Assembly (NCBI GenBank): GCA_029964075.1
Contig: CM057135.1
Location: forward strand, 28,137,366 to 28,201,365
Source: Patiria pectinifera
Taxonomy: Eukaryota > Echinodermata > Asteroidea > Valvatida > Asterinidae
DNA length: 64,000 nt
Direction: 5' to 3'
This document shows, in pieces, positions 44,390-56,954 of the stretch. Position 1 is the first letter of the stretch. Every line of letters begins with the position of its first letter. The position numbers were made by a program, and so were the translations under genes. The notes beneath the pieces are model-generated. The model saw nothing but the letters and a program-made list of their open reading frames with translations, had not been told where the DNA came from and searched no databases.

Positions 44390-47300
44390 TCTTCCGAGAA
44401 GGTTGGTATAAAGGTGGTTGCCCGATGCCGTCCCTTTATAGATTCAGAACAAAGCAAAGGGGCGACCAGGATCGTGAAGATGACGGGGGACAAGACGACT
44501 ATACAGAGTCCCCAACAAGGAGGAACCGGAAAGGTTGGTAATATTTTATTAAAACTTTGATGCAATAAATATGTCTCTCACTTGCAAGGTTTTTTGTTTT
44601 ATTTGTTGTGTTTCCGTTGCTCATTGTCTTTTCCCCATAATTGAAGAGAACAATAACAGATAAACCTTGTGTTTTTTTTCCTGCAGGAGAGTGCTTTCAC
44701 ATTTGATGCAAGCTATTTCTGGGATGTTAGAGCTGTAAGTTATAGTGTGAATTCAGTTGAAACCTCAATTATTCACTTAGTAACGGCTTTTTGTAACGCT
44801 CATCATTGGAATATGTTGTCTGAATGCATCATCAACATTCACTTGCAAAATATTATTTCTTCTGCCTTATATCAAACTTGTTTTACTGTTGGCAATCAAT
44901 AATATTCCAAATGGAGATCTGAAACCTTGTGATGTTTGTCTTTATTTCAGAGCCAGATTTACAAGGAGCAGGTGGAGCCTCTGCTGAAGAAGTCCCTAGA
45001 GGGATACAATGTGACCCTGATGGCGTTTGGACAAACTGGAAGTGGAAAGACTCACTTGCTGTCGGGGACAATGGAAGATCCTGGCGTCGTTACCATGGTG
45101 AGACGTCGTCATTGCCTTGTTAAAAGAATTCACTAAGACTAATTGCGAAGGGGGCAGACCGAGTACAAGCTTCGGCTTATTGTCTGACCTCCCCATGCTG
45201 TTGTTTTAAGTCAGGTTTATATTTTCTTGTGTTTTACTGGCTTTGTAAAAGTACGGTTATAAACCTGAAACCTACATTTACTTGACTTGATACTTTTATT
45301 TGTTACCTTCAAGCATTGCAACATTTAAAGTCTTACTAGGTTGAAAAACAGTTAAAGGGAAGATACAACATTTGCAAACATCAAAAAACGAAATGATCAA
45401 ATTATCACGAAATATGTCACTGGATTGTTAGCGAATGACAGTCTAAAACATCCTGTAAAGTTGTGGCGCCTGGTGTGCTGACATTTTTTCATATTTAGTT
45501 CGTCTGCATTTTCTTTGCAATTGATTACACACCTGTGACGACTACAAGTCTGCTAGACTGATTTTCTGATCTTACAATTCCCCAAAGTCTATAAATTGCT
45601 CCATTTCATCTAAAGTGGGATCAGGGAACCAGACTACAAGAATATGATTGGTTTTCTTGGTTTTTCCAGCATCTACGAACCTAAAACGTGAAACAAGTCA
45701 GTGTAACAATATTTGCTATAACATACCAATCCTCCAAATCCATTTATTTCTGAAAATTGCAGCAAAAGCAAATGTTGTACATTCCCTTTAACAGTAACAG
45801 GATTGGGTTACACCATGATTGCAATGAAAATGATAAATTTGGTTGTTAATTGTTTTCAAACTTTAGAGTAATGAAAGTGACATATTTTTGCTTAAAATAA
45901 AATTAATCTTATTTTCAGATAGATACTCTCTGGACATAGATCATGATCACGCTTGTTCCAATCTTTAAACAGTATTACATTTTTCTTCCTCGCAGTTGAA
46001 TCGTAGCCTCTTCAAGCACATCGATGAATCGTCCAAGATGTTCTTTGTCTCGGTTTCTTTTGTGGAGGTACGCAGTAAATCACTTGTGACTACATGAATC
46101 ACTTTTTAAAATGTTTATATCAATATTGCAGTTGAATTTATTGCTAAGAGCAGTACATTTCTGATCTGATGGCTCCTAATCTACGGCCCAAGTTCAATAG
46201 AAGCTTGCTTTGAAACAAACACAAGCAAATTGGAAAGGCAAAGGATTTATTGGGGAAAAAAGGGGAAAAACATATTTTGCATGATGTTTAAAAATTTCTT
46301 GTATCATCAAAGCCCCTAAAACTGCTTTTCTACAGTTGGTGCATTTTCCTAGTTAAGCTTTACTAAGAGTCATTGCACAGTTACAGAGAACCTCTTTTGT
46401 TTCTCTGTCTGTAGATTTTGGACGAAAATTTCTTGGATTTGCTGAACCCACACAGTAATCCGATGAAAATCAGACAGCACCCACAAGCTGGAATGTGAGT
46501 AAAACGAGTCAGAAAACAGCAACATTCACAGTTTTAGGAAAATACAATATAAAGTACATCAATCTTCCTTGGAACTAACTTATTTTCTTTTAAACTATAA
46601 ATACGATTTTAAATTTGTTCCTACTTGTTGATCAAATCCAGGATTGAAGTTTGTCGGGGATATTGTCAATTGAAGTACAGCAGTATAACAATAATTTTTT
46701 AATTGGTCACTTCATTGAGCAACAATTTGTATTTTATGAAATTTAAAATTTGGTTGGTGTTTGATTCAGTTTTGTGGATGGACTGTCCGAGTTGGTGTGT
46801 AAGAGTGGTGAGGATATTGCCAAGTATTACGACCAAGGAACCAGAGCACGGAAGATGGGATCGTCTGATGTCATGGCACACAGGGCAAGGTAAGTCTGTC
46901 ATTCCTAGCAGCAATCAGTAGGACAGAAAAGACATCCCGTCAAGACCTTTGCAGAAAACAAATTCCTGAAAATAAAAAGCTGATTGCAAAGTCCATAATC
47001 ACAAGCACTCAATACATGCACTAATGTAACTTTATTTTAACTGGACTTTGTGATTTGCAACCATTAAAAGTTCTTAGATTTTACAAATGTTACTAATCAA
47101 AAATAGAGAAAATATCTCTTTAAATGTGGAAGGTTTGCACAGGCATGCAACTTTTCCTCGGATCAGCTGACTTGCTCTATTTTTACTTCCCATGCGTGCC
47201 ATTACAGATAGAAAAACACTGTATAAAGTCTTGGAAAGATTTAAAGTTCCTCTTTTTTTGTGACTTTCCACAGTAGCATCATAAAAAAACATCTTTGGGT

Positions 47301-49822
47301 TTTATGAATCAAGTTTTGAAAATGTGGTTTTGAAAAGGACTCATGGGTAGAGTTGGCTACGCACAGGTTCTTTTCAAATAGCCCTTCAACACCTCTGAAA
47401 GAGAATTCTGATGTGTTACGCAACATATTTTACTACTTCATCAACTAAAGCTTCATGTCTTACCTTTTTGTTACGCTAGCTTATCCACATGACAAAAACT
47501 GTGATTAGTCTTAATAGTTGGATAGAAATTTTCTTACAAAATGATGGAAAAAAAAACATGTTCATGATGAATTCTTGTTCCTCCAGGGCACACTGCATCT
47601 TCACCATCACTGTTGAGCACAAGGATGCGGAGGGAGCCCACTGTATGAGGAGCAAGATAGCAGTGGTCGATGTAGCAGGTAAGTATATTCAAACCAACCA
47701 AGACATTCCATAGTTCAGGCGTTAGTACTGGGGCTATGTGTGTTGACAAATGTTGCGACGTTATTGTGTTAAATTTTGAGAAAGACGTTCAAATATATCA
47801 TTTTTATCACTTGTACATTCATCTCATCAAATTTGAAAAATGAAAACATAAAACTTACTGTTTCCCACTATTTCTAATTCTCTTTGGATAACCATTTGAA
47901 AATGTTCTCGTAATTTTCAGGATCTGAAGGCGTGCAGAACCAAGATAAAAGGTAAGGTTGACAACAGCAACTTTTAAAGTCAATATTCAAGTTTTGGCAC
48001 TTCAGACTGTACAATAATACTGAGATTCAAATATCACTAACTTGATTAGCTTTGAGAAAATTTCTGAATATTCTTTCACTGACAAAAAAGAGCTGCAGTT
48101 GATTAATTGATTCAATTAAATAAAAGATACCTTTAGGGGACTTTGATCACAAGAACTCATATCAGGAGCTTGTGACACCATCACGGTGTCTTTGTCAACT
48201 GGAGTTGTTGAGGCCCTCACGTGACCCGTCACGTGACCACGCTTGGTTGCGCGACAGGAGGCGGTCGTACACGTGGGCCAGCTCGTACCCTCCATCTCTG
48301 TTCATATGGGTGTGGTGCTGGCCCACGTGTACGACCGCCTCCTGTCGTGTGACCAAGCCTGGTCACGTGATGGGTCACGCGAGGGCCCCAACAACACCAG
48401 TTGACAAAGACACCGTGATGGTTTCGCAAGCTCCTGATACGAGCTCTGTAACCAAAGATTCAAAAAGCTATCTTTTATTTAATTGATATAATAATGGGAC
48501 AGGAAACAAACTTTCATGCTCGATTAATTGATTGTCTATGATTGGCCATAATTCTGGAGGAAGAAACCAATGTCTCCCGTGTAATCGGCCGTTTTCGTTT
48601 ATACATGCACCTGTTTTCTTTTTTGCAGTCTGGTTTCCCTGACTAATGTGATCTCTGCACTTGGTGACCCTAAGAAGAAGGGAGGTCATGTGCCTTACAG
48701 GGACTCAAAGATCACCAGACTACTGCAGGTAAGTTCTCTTTGTAAAGAAACTGCTCTTTTAAGGGTAAAAAAACCCACAGCTGCAGATCACAGGTTTTAA
48801 TGTAATATAAAAAACATGACACTGCTGACTCGGCCTTTGATGCAAGATACTTCCTTTGTTTTTGATGAATTTAAGTGACTTTGAAGTAGAAATCACCACT
48901 TCAGAAATTTTTGTGAATACTACAGATGAGCAGAGCCAATTTGTGAGACAGAATTTGTACACATTTACCTTGCCTGAGTCCTGTCCACACCAGTAACCAG
49001 TTAAACTTGTTGCGGTATTTTTTCGGGAAGGAGAATGCCTGTCCCCCAAACAACAACATGTTTCATCTAACTGCTGACTTTTTTATACTTCCTTTGTTTT
49101 TGATGAAATAACATGACTTGAAGTAGAAATGACTACTTCAGATGATTTGGTATGTACTACAGATGAGCAGACCCGATTTGATAGACAGAATTTTGTACAC
49201 ACGTAACTTGCCTGAGTCTGTTCCACGCCAGTAACCAGTTCGACATGTTGCAGTATTATTTAAAAAAGGACATAATTATGCTTGTCCCCCAAACAACAAC
49301 ACATTTCATCTAAGTGCTGTGGCCTTGTTGTTTGGAGCATTGAATTTGTGGTCTGGGGTAATTCTGCAGGTTGTGGGTTCGAGTCCAGCCAGGGGTCGTG
49401 GTGCATGTGTGCCCTTGGGCAAGGCACTTTGTCACTCATTGTTCTCCCCACCCAGGAGTAGATGGGTACCTGTGAGGGCAGAGATGGTTTTTGTGATTGA
49501 TTTTAGCTGTTTCACCGAAATGGCTGTATACTCCCCAGGGAGCTGAGATGGTACGTGGAATACTTCATTGGTCCGGTTAGCTGGGTAATAATGATGTAGC
49601 GCCTTGCGCACCAATACTGGTGGATATTTGCGCTTTTCCAAATATTCTCGACTGTAATGGTTTCTGTTTCGCTTTTTGTCACAGGATGCCATCGGAGGCA
49701 ATTCCTTCACCGTGATGTTTGCTCTGGCCTCCCCTGCCGACTCCAGCTATGACGAAACGTTGACTACATTCCAGTGTGCGCAGTTCTGCAAAAACATCTC
49801 CAACGCTGTCAGGAAGAACATT
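44390..49822 (+). CDS. Kinesin motor domain exons
   Basis: Visible elements: strand 1 [28 protein letters not shown]-x-Y-x-E; P-loop GQTGSGKT (45030s); [20 protein letters not shown]; the kinesin-3-type [10 protein letters not shown] and FVDGLSELV; switch I region [17 protein letters not shown]; switch [42 protein letters not shown]; closing [18 protein letters not shown] and QFCKNISN. Switch I lacks the NxxSSRSH consensus. The rest is kinesin-like, with a Lys-rich loop (DPKKKGGH) of the microtubule-facing type. Confidence 0.93.
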
Positions 49823-52800
49823 GTAAGAATTAAAATATTTTGTGTTTTTAGTTTCATTTAGGAGAATTGTACAAGTGTTTTTACAGAATGCAACTATTGA
49901 AGAAAATACATGACATCCCACTTAATGTAAATTTCCACAAAAGTACACTCATTCATGGGCGTCGCGAGGGGGGGCGAGGGGGGGCACTTGCCCCCCCCCT
50001 GGAAAAGCAACCAAAAAAAAAAAAAAAAGGAAGAAAAAAAAAAGAAAAAAAGAAAAGAAAAAGAGGCGCGAAGACAAAGTGGTGTAAATTTAATGAGTGG
50101 GGGGGGGGGGGCAAAATGTCCCTGCCCCCCTCTAAAACTGATTAATCGAGAATGTGTTGAGAAATACAAGCATTTTTTGGCAAATTTTTTTTTTGCCCCC
50201 CTCTAGAAAAAATCCTGGCGACGCCCATGCACTCATTGAATATGGGTTTTACCTTTGGATTTGTTTTCTTCCAATTTTTTATTTGAGGGAAAACATATGA
50301 CAATCTTTTGAGACTATAATATTTAAAATGATGCTGTGCTCTATTTTATAATATAAACTGCCGAAAACTGCAATCGTTGAATAATGCTTTCTCTTGGCCT
50401 CTCTGTTTTAGGATGACAGTGAGCGTTTGATGAATGAACTTCGCGAGGAGATCTCACGTCTTCGTGAGAAGCTGACAGGCAGCAGCTTAACGGAAGCTTC
50501 AAGCAAGGATGACGTCTTACGCATGCAGGTGAGTCAACCCATTAGATCATTATAATTTTGTTTTCTTCAAGAAATTTTATTCACAAAAAAAGTCAAATCC
50601 CACAAGCTAGTCAAAATAAACCTTTGCCAGTGAAATGGATTGTTCCAGATTTGGCCATAAACCCCGCCCAACTTTTTTTGTGTACATTTTGTGACAGACT
50701 TTAACCACTGATCTCTATATAAAGACTGGATAGCTAATAAAGAGCCGCACAATGTACGAATTTGACGCCATATTGGTGAGACCGGCTGGTGATCTACAAA
50801 GGACAAGTTGCCGTTTTTAAAGACAGCATGATTTCTTTTGTAACGTCGCGGTTCACTTGACTTATATTTTGACCACCACCACTGACCAAAGTTAACTACA
50901 ATTATTTTTAACGTCGTGGTTACTAAAATACCGCAAATATCACTTTTTCGGCGTTTTGCAATGATAATCACTACGGAAACGTGTCCCTTTTCGAACATCA
51001 TAATATGTGTACGTGACCAAAATGCGCGTTAACTGTTGATACAACGCGCGCCTATTTACGCGTAGAACGTTCGTATTGTACGCGGCCATCTTCGTGAGAC
51101 CGGGGGCGAATTGGTCAATATGCAAAGTCTTCTGTGTGAATGTTGTATGCATATCCGCTATCCAGTCTTTATATAGAGATCAGTGACTTTAACCAAGCTA
51201 CTGTGGTCACCTGACCCAGATTGGAGATCTGATTGGTCAATGGGGTCTGTTTGATTGACAGGCAGGATTGGCAGGAAGGATCTATGCAACCGATTGGCCC
51301 AAGTGACTTGCATTGTTATGCATTTTGACGCAATCCCTGAAATAGCTCTGCAGTTTTTACCATGTCAGTGTTAAAAGCACAATTTATGCTTGACAAAAGG
51401 TTCTCCGTACTGAAAATTAGATGTGATTCTTTGCAGGAACTGATCAAGGATCTCCAGATAGCCAAGAGCCAGACTTGGGACGGCAAAGAGAGGATGTCAG
51501 CCCAGTATGAGGAGGATAGGAAACTCAACCTAGCCAAGAAGGTAAGACCCTGTCCAACTTTATTCGGCTATGACCAGCAGTAACACATGTGTCTATGGGA
51601 AGTGTCTGCAGCTCCTCCATAAGTTCATGTACAATTGTAAGCCATAGCCAAGTATTGCAAATTCAAATACAAAATGAACACCGATACGATGGGCGATATC
51701 CTGTCCGATTTAAAAAATCTATAAACTTGAGTGTTACCTACTGCAATAGCTTGCAATTTAAGGTAACCAAATTACAATCATAGTAAACAAATTTAGAAAA
51801 TGGCTTTTCTAGAAAACCAATTTGATTCAGCTGGTTTTGATTTTTCACCATATTTTAAAAACACTGTATACTTGCAAGGAAAAAAATTCACAAGCTTACT
51901 CGGGTGGGACTCGAACCCATGACTTCCTGTTTACTAGTGACAAAATTATAGTTTGTCACAAGATTTTACCACAGAGTTATTAGTGTCTTTGTTTTTCACG
52001 ATGTATCATTTTCTTTGTGTTAACAGGGTATTATGCAGTGGGTGATGGCGGACAGCCTGAGGAAGGGAAACAAAGAGATCCAGGACAGAGTTCTATATAT
52101 GCAGAAGGAGAAGGATCAGGTATGTTAGCATTGAAAATGTTTCCAACATAGGGAATCATGGATGATGCAATATTGATTATTAATATTGATTATTATTCAG
52201 TAAATACTTTCAAAATATGAGTTGTGCATGCTAATTAAGCCTGACAACTTTGACAAAATCTGGCAGTTTTGCACTTCTGTGCAGTGCCAGTAAATGGTGT
52301 TCAAGGCAGGTTGACATTTCATTTATTGATAGATATATTGTTGATTTTATAAGTATTTGACAACTCGGGGTTGCTGTAGACAATTTTGAGAAGAGCTGAC
52401 AATTGCCACATGCAAAGCTACACAGACTAGTTGAAAATGAACTTTGAATATCAGACTAAACGGTACAGAACGTAATTGAAGAGTAATACCTGTACCGTTT
52501 CTTCTCACAGCTTCAGCATGAGTATAAAGAGAGACGCAAGTTGGTCGACAACCTGAAGGATGAACTACAACTCAAGATCATGGATTATACCAAGATGGCA
52601 GAGAGTGGTAGGCTTCTTTAAGATGCAGACTTTTACACTGAAGTACATTCTTGAATTTATATTGATAAATACCTAAGACAGTTTACCCATTCGTATTGGC
52701 CGAGAGCCTGTCACGTGGGTGGTTTTAAGCCGCTGGTAAAACACTGGCTGGCTTTAAACACTTTATTCCTGCACCGCTGCGTTCTGCGCCACATCACACG

Positions 52801-55800
52801 CCAATTTCCATATAAGGAGATTTGAAGCACTACGCGTGCGAGCACACACCATAGACATGGCCAGAGGGGTGTTTCACAAAACATGAAGTAAAATTGTTGA
52901 ACAAAATTGTTGAAATTTTGTGAAGCTTCGACTTGTTTTGACTTTTTGACAGAAACATATTTATGAATGGGAATAAATATGTGCTTGGCGGGTTTTAAAC
53001 AAAGTTTTATGAAGTTTGAATAAACAAAAGTATGAATGAAGTATCGTTCAGAGTTGTCACTCTGACCCTAAATGACGTAGGACTCGGACTTGTACTCGAG
53101 CACAAGTCTAACAACTGAAGGTCTACACAAATTATTATTTTGGCCAGAATTCTAGCTCACTTATTCACCTTATTGATGTAGATATTCCCTTTGGCTGTTT
53201 ACCTCCATGCACTCTAATCCTGAACACTACATTTTGCAGGCAGAGCAAACGAAGCAGAGACCAAGTCTCGGGTGACGGCCATCCATGAACTCAAGGAAGA
53301 GGTCAAGAAGGAGAGCGAGAATCTCAAGGAGGTCAAGCGAGGTCTGAAGGAGCTGCAGGATCGACAGAAGAGGGAGAAAGAGGTCAGTAAATCTTGACCT
53401 TCAATTATTCAACAAATGACTGGTTTCACTTTATATTTTGTATACATTGAAAAGCCATTATCAATATGAACAGTTTAAGAAAAGAAGTGGATAAACCACG
53501 ATCGTACCAAAATGACAACAAATTTGATGAATCACAATTATATCAGTTTGAAATTAATACACTGCATTAAAAAAAAGACTTGATTGTTTACATGCTGAAA
53601 AAAATAATAAAGACCGGTTTTGTGCAACTTATTTTTTAGAAGAGGCGGTGGGTTTTCAACAGTGTGCACTTTTTGTCTATATAAGATATGTGATGCGATC
53701 AAGCTACATGAGGAACTCGTTCTCACCGTATAGTCTCTGAATAATAACAAAAATATAAACTTTGGAATCTTTACCACTACTTTATAATTCTGTAGATCCG
53801 TTCATGACCAATACATGAAATCCTTCTCAAGACAGCATTTTGATGCAGATGTGATACTTGGTGGAAGTCACTGGGCTTGATATAAAGTTCCCGTGACTTA
53901 TATCATATGGTATATCATTCAAATTCAAAAGTCAATATCACATTAGTCTTTGAGCCGTTTCTTTGACGTAATGGATGAGTCATGATGTGAATTTGTCTTG
54001 ATTGCACAGGACATGCGGAGCCAGCACTCTGACCTGCAGACCAACACTGAGCTGTGGCGTATGGCCAAGACGGAGGAGAGGAAACGCAAGGAGCAGGAAA
54101 ACGTGCACATGCTGGAGGACGAACTGGAGAGGATGAGGATGGAGGTGGACCATCAGAAAGCAGAGATACAGGTTAGGCTACATGGCAGGCAAAATACTGT
54201 CCCGGGTTCACATCCCTGTAGACTCCTATGTAGATTTGGTTGAAAAACCACAAGAATCATGTTACTTAATTAAGCTAGACTTGTGATGTGGGGTGCTGAA
54301 AAAAAGCAGCAAATTTTAAGACACAATTTCAAAATGTCATATCATGTTTTATTAATAATATTAGTTTTTAGGATGAAGACTTATCATCACAACTTGTTCC
54401 TTTATGATGATAATTAATTTGTTAAAACAGGCTTTTTTAGCAGTATTTTTCCTTGTTTTTGGTGCTTAATCAGAAATAAAATGGATACAAATCTGCAAGT
54501 GTGGCACAACTTATAGTCATTTTGTTATTTTCTGAAATAATACAAAGCAGCCACTATTGCAGTTTTCATTAGGGGAATCTGGGAAAAGTGTCCGTTTTGT
54601 GCAGGAAAGAGCATAAATTACATCAGACACTGAATTTGATTTTTTCCTTTAATAACAAGAAGCACATGTTTGGAACATCAGAAATACTCTCCAATCAAAA
54701 CTCAATTTTGAAGAATTTACCGAACTTTAACTATTCAATTTATTCGCCCGACCAGTTAAAAGCTGCAGAAGGCTACACATACAGCAAGGAGGAATCCATC
54801 GAGCTTGAGATGGAGTTAGTCAAGGAACGTGAGGAACGCCGCGTTGTGACCATGCAGCTGCAGGCCCTGGATGAGGTCAAAGGTCTGCTGAGCCAGGAGC
54901 TGAACGAGGCGTACACTAAACACAGAGAGGAGATGGAGATACAACAGTTACAACACTTCCAGGTAAGCTAGGCTGGATGGATTCTTTGCAGTACCCCCTC
55001 CATGGTGAAAATAACAAACAGTGTAGGGAAGTAGGTTTGCAGGAGACTCTTGGAGACGGACAAAGTTTACTGTTTCGAAACATCGAGATCTTACTCTCAC
55101 CACCGGTGTCACGGTCTCACTTCTCCGGCGTGCTAGCTTCTCCGGGTGGATTCAGCGGATAATTGAGCACGTTACAGTGCACGTTACATGAACATGATTC
55201 ATGCTCATGTGTGCGGTGTGCTTACTTTTCCTCGGGCTGTGTTCTGAAGTCTACCAAGCCCATTAATAACACAGCGAGGGACACCCAGGAATTTGTTATG
55301 TAACACTTCCAGTGGGTCAAGTCATTACATGGTCTTGCAAGCATTCTGATTTGTGTTCCCAGAGTCATGTGTGAGTGTGTTCATGGAGGAACTCCTTGGT
55401 TTGTGTTCCTTGTTCGTTCGGGGTCTATCACATTTGTGTGAACTTTTGCAACCAAGGTTAAAATAAATGGGCATCCTTCAAGTCTTTTTAGTTATTGAAA
55501 GTTGCACGCGCCTAATTCTGGATTCGACTGGTACCCTGTAACGTATACATACAAATATCCTAAGATCTTACGTGCACCAGTACAACCCCAAAGAACACAG
55601 CACACACAATATAGTTGGCGAAAAATGTACACTACTGCGCAATTTTGCGCATGCGAGTTGAAGCGAAATTTTCCTCTCGGAGAAGATAGCACGCCGAAGA
55701 AGTAAGACCGTGACACCAGCTCTCTTCAGGACCGACACTTCCTCGCAAAAGAAGTTTGACCATGATGTGCCCATCCGCAAACCTATTTCCCTACTTGCCA

Positions 55801-56954
55801 TTCCAGCGTGCAAAGCTCCAAACAACACTGAACAGGGTGTATAATTAAAGACACAAGTACTATTACTGCTGTGCACCAGTGCTCAGGTGAATTCCTCTCA
55901 CTTAGAGATAGGTTCATGCACATTCAGCGTGTGAGTGTCCAAACCTGTGCACATAGGCAACATGTCCTTTATACTCTGGCTCATGTTAGTGGGTTAAATC
56001 GTGAAGCTATAAGAAAGGAATGGCACTAGCTACAGTTTCTGAACAGAGTGCACAACTCTCCTCATCCTGAAGTAAAGTAACATTGAGAAATACAGAGCAC
56101 AAAGAGAAAGGGGTAGTGGAGACGGAGGAAGGACGACAGCCTCACAGTATTCAACTGAATTTATGTAAACGGTTAATCGATTAAATATGGATACAATTTC
56201 AGTTTTGTCGTCCCCAAACTAAGGTCAATCTTAGTTCAAATGGGAGAACAGCTGTCCAAAATGGTTTTAAGTTCACACAAAAGCAATTCTTCTGAAGTAT
56301 TGCTGGTTATCCACGCCATCCCTGACAGTGATGGAGAAGGGTTGATTGTTAACTTATTTTATTCCTCAGACCTTCCGCAACTATCGTGAGGTGTTTGAGC
56401 AGCAGAAGGCAGCCTTAGAGCAGCGCTATCGCAGTCTGCTTGAGGATGCCATCCAAGATGCTGTCTTCCTGTCAAGCCGCAACTCGGAGCTGGAACAGGA
56501 AAACCAGGCACTCAAACACGGTATGTGTAAAGGGTAACGAGGAAATAATACTGGGATTTAGCATTAATCGCTTATCATACAAAATGGTTTTGCATGTTCA
56601 GTGTGAAAAAAAAGGCTTGCCAGGCCAAAATAAAATGTCAATACTCAAGGCTTTCAAAGGTGGATGGTGTTGTAAATACTTTGTCCCAAGCTAAAATAAA
56701 ATGTAAATAATCAAATTTTAAAGATATGGTAAAAGGTACAGACAACTTGTGCTTTTCAAAAGCAATTTACAATGTGTATCGATTGGGACTTATTCTCATC
56801 TGATATTGATCAGAAGCTTTTATCCCGATTACTAATGTCCGATTCTTCTTCAATTCTTTTGACAGAGATTGCCGAATTCAAGGACAAGATCTCTATGATG
56901 GGAGGCGGTCGTGGGAGGAGCAGGCCTACCTCTGCAGCATCCATCCATTCCTAA
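44390..56954 (+). CDS. Kinesin-3-like motor protein with coiled-coil tail; first exon not found
   Basis: Nineteen phase-consistent exons: 44390-44533, 44687-44734, 44951-45097, 45996-46067, 46415-46494, 46770-46889, 47587-47678, 47921-47951 (31 bases), 48629-48728, 49685-49822, 50412-50528, 51437-51541, 52027-52119, 52511-52607, 53240-53382, 54010-54171, 54756-54962, 56370-56520, 56866-56954. They give 711 residues: motor (about 1-320), then almost continuous coiled coil, then a short basic Gly/Arg/Ser tail ending TSAASIHS. The motor resembles kinesin-3 (KIF1/KIF16/KIF28-like), but no FHA or PH domain follows. The exon upstream of [12 protein letters not shown] with the ATG was not found. Confidence 0.93.
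45352..45791. mobile_element. TTAA-flanked MITE, copy 2
   Basis: TTAAAGGGAAGATACAACAT at the left and ATGTTGTACATTCCCTTTAA at the right; more than 85 percent like 3558-4080 by eye, but lacks the segment with TGGTCGGCCGACCA. In a kinesin intron. Confidence 0.85.
48111..48487. mobile_element. Large near-palindromic foldback element
   Basis: Ends TCAATTAAATAAAAGATA and its inverse. Inner arms contain CCATCACGGTGTCTTTGTCA, GACAGGAGGCGGTCGTACAC and GTGGGCCAGC, repeated inverted after a centre of about 40 bases (CTCCATCTCTGTTCATATGG). The whole element would form one hairpin of about 375 bases. Kinesin intron. Confidence 0.9.
49319..49680 (+). mobile_element. SINE-like element with B-box and GGGCAAGGCACTT core
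   Basis: GGTTCGAGTCC (49376-49386) is a pol III B-box; downstream are CCCTTGGGCAAGGCACTTTG and CCACCCAGGAGTAGATGGGT, a core seen in many deuterostome SINEs. The right part ends GCGCTTTTCCAAATATTC. Directly precedes exon 10 of the kinesin. Confidence 0.65.
49954..50229. mobile_element. hAT-like MITE with 8-bp duplication
   Basis: CACTCATT at 49946-49953 and 50230-50237 flanks CATGGGCGTCGC ... GCGACGCCCATG. The interior is G-runs, a poly(A)-rich purine stretch and C-runs. The 8-bp duplication fits hAT (inference). Long open frames inside are low-complexity artefacts. Related fragments appear at about 2941-3140 (GGGCGTCGCTAGAG) and 62110-62345. Confidence 0.85.
50412..56954 (+). CDS. Kinesin neck and coiled-coil tail exons
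   Basis: Begins [20 protein letters not shown] (typical neck coil), then [40 protein letters not shown] and a long charged helix with heptads ([32 protein letters not shown]). The last exons read [20 protein letters not shown] and end with [14 protein letters not shown]. No lipid-binding or cargo domain is visible. Acts as a dimer (inference). Confidence 0.9.
50706..51185. mobile_element. hAT-like MITE with perfect 29-bp ends and 8-bp duplication
   Basis: ACTTTAAC (50698-50705 and 51186-51193) flanks CACTGATCTCTATATAAAGA plus CTGGATAGC, which is repeated inverted without mismatch at 51157-51185. 480 bases, non-coding, CpG-rich centre. The perfect ends suggest a recent insertion. Confidence 0.92.
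51888..51950 (-). mobile_element. Short tRNA-like SINE fragment
   Basis: ACTCGGGTGGGACTCGAACC is the inverse of the B-box segment at 15180-15200; CTTCCTGTTTACTAGTGAC extends the match. Kinesin intron. Confidence 0.5.
55105..55717. mobile_element. MITE with 44-bp GGTGTCACGGTCT ends
   Basis: The left GGTGTCACGGTCTCACTTCT is repeated inverted at the right (AGAAGTAAGACCGTGACACC); the match extends about 44 bases with few differences (TCTCCGGCGTGCTAGCTTCT against the inverse of AGAAGATAGCACGCCGAAGA). Non-coding. Kinesin intron. Confidence 0.8.

Noticed and set aside
49867-50206. Lys- and Gly-rich open frames of 80-92 codons
   Set aside because: They translate G-, A- and C-tracts of a MITE.
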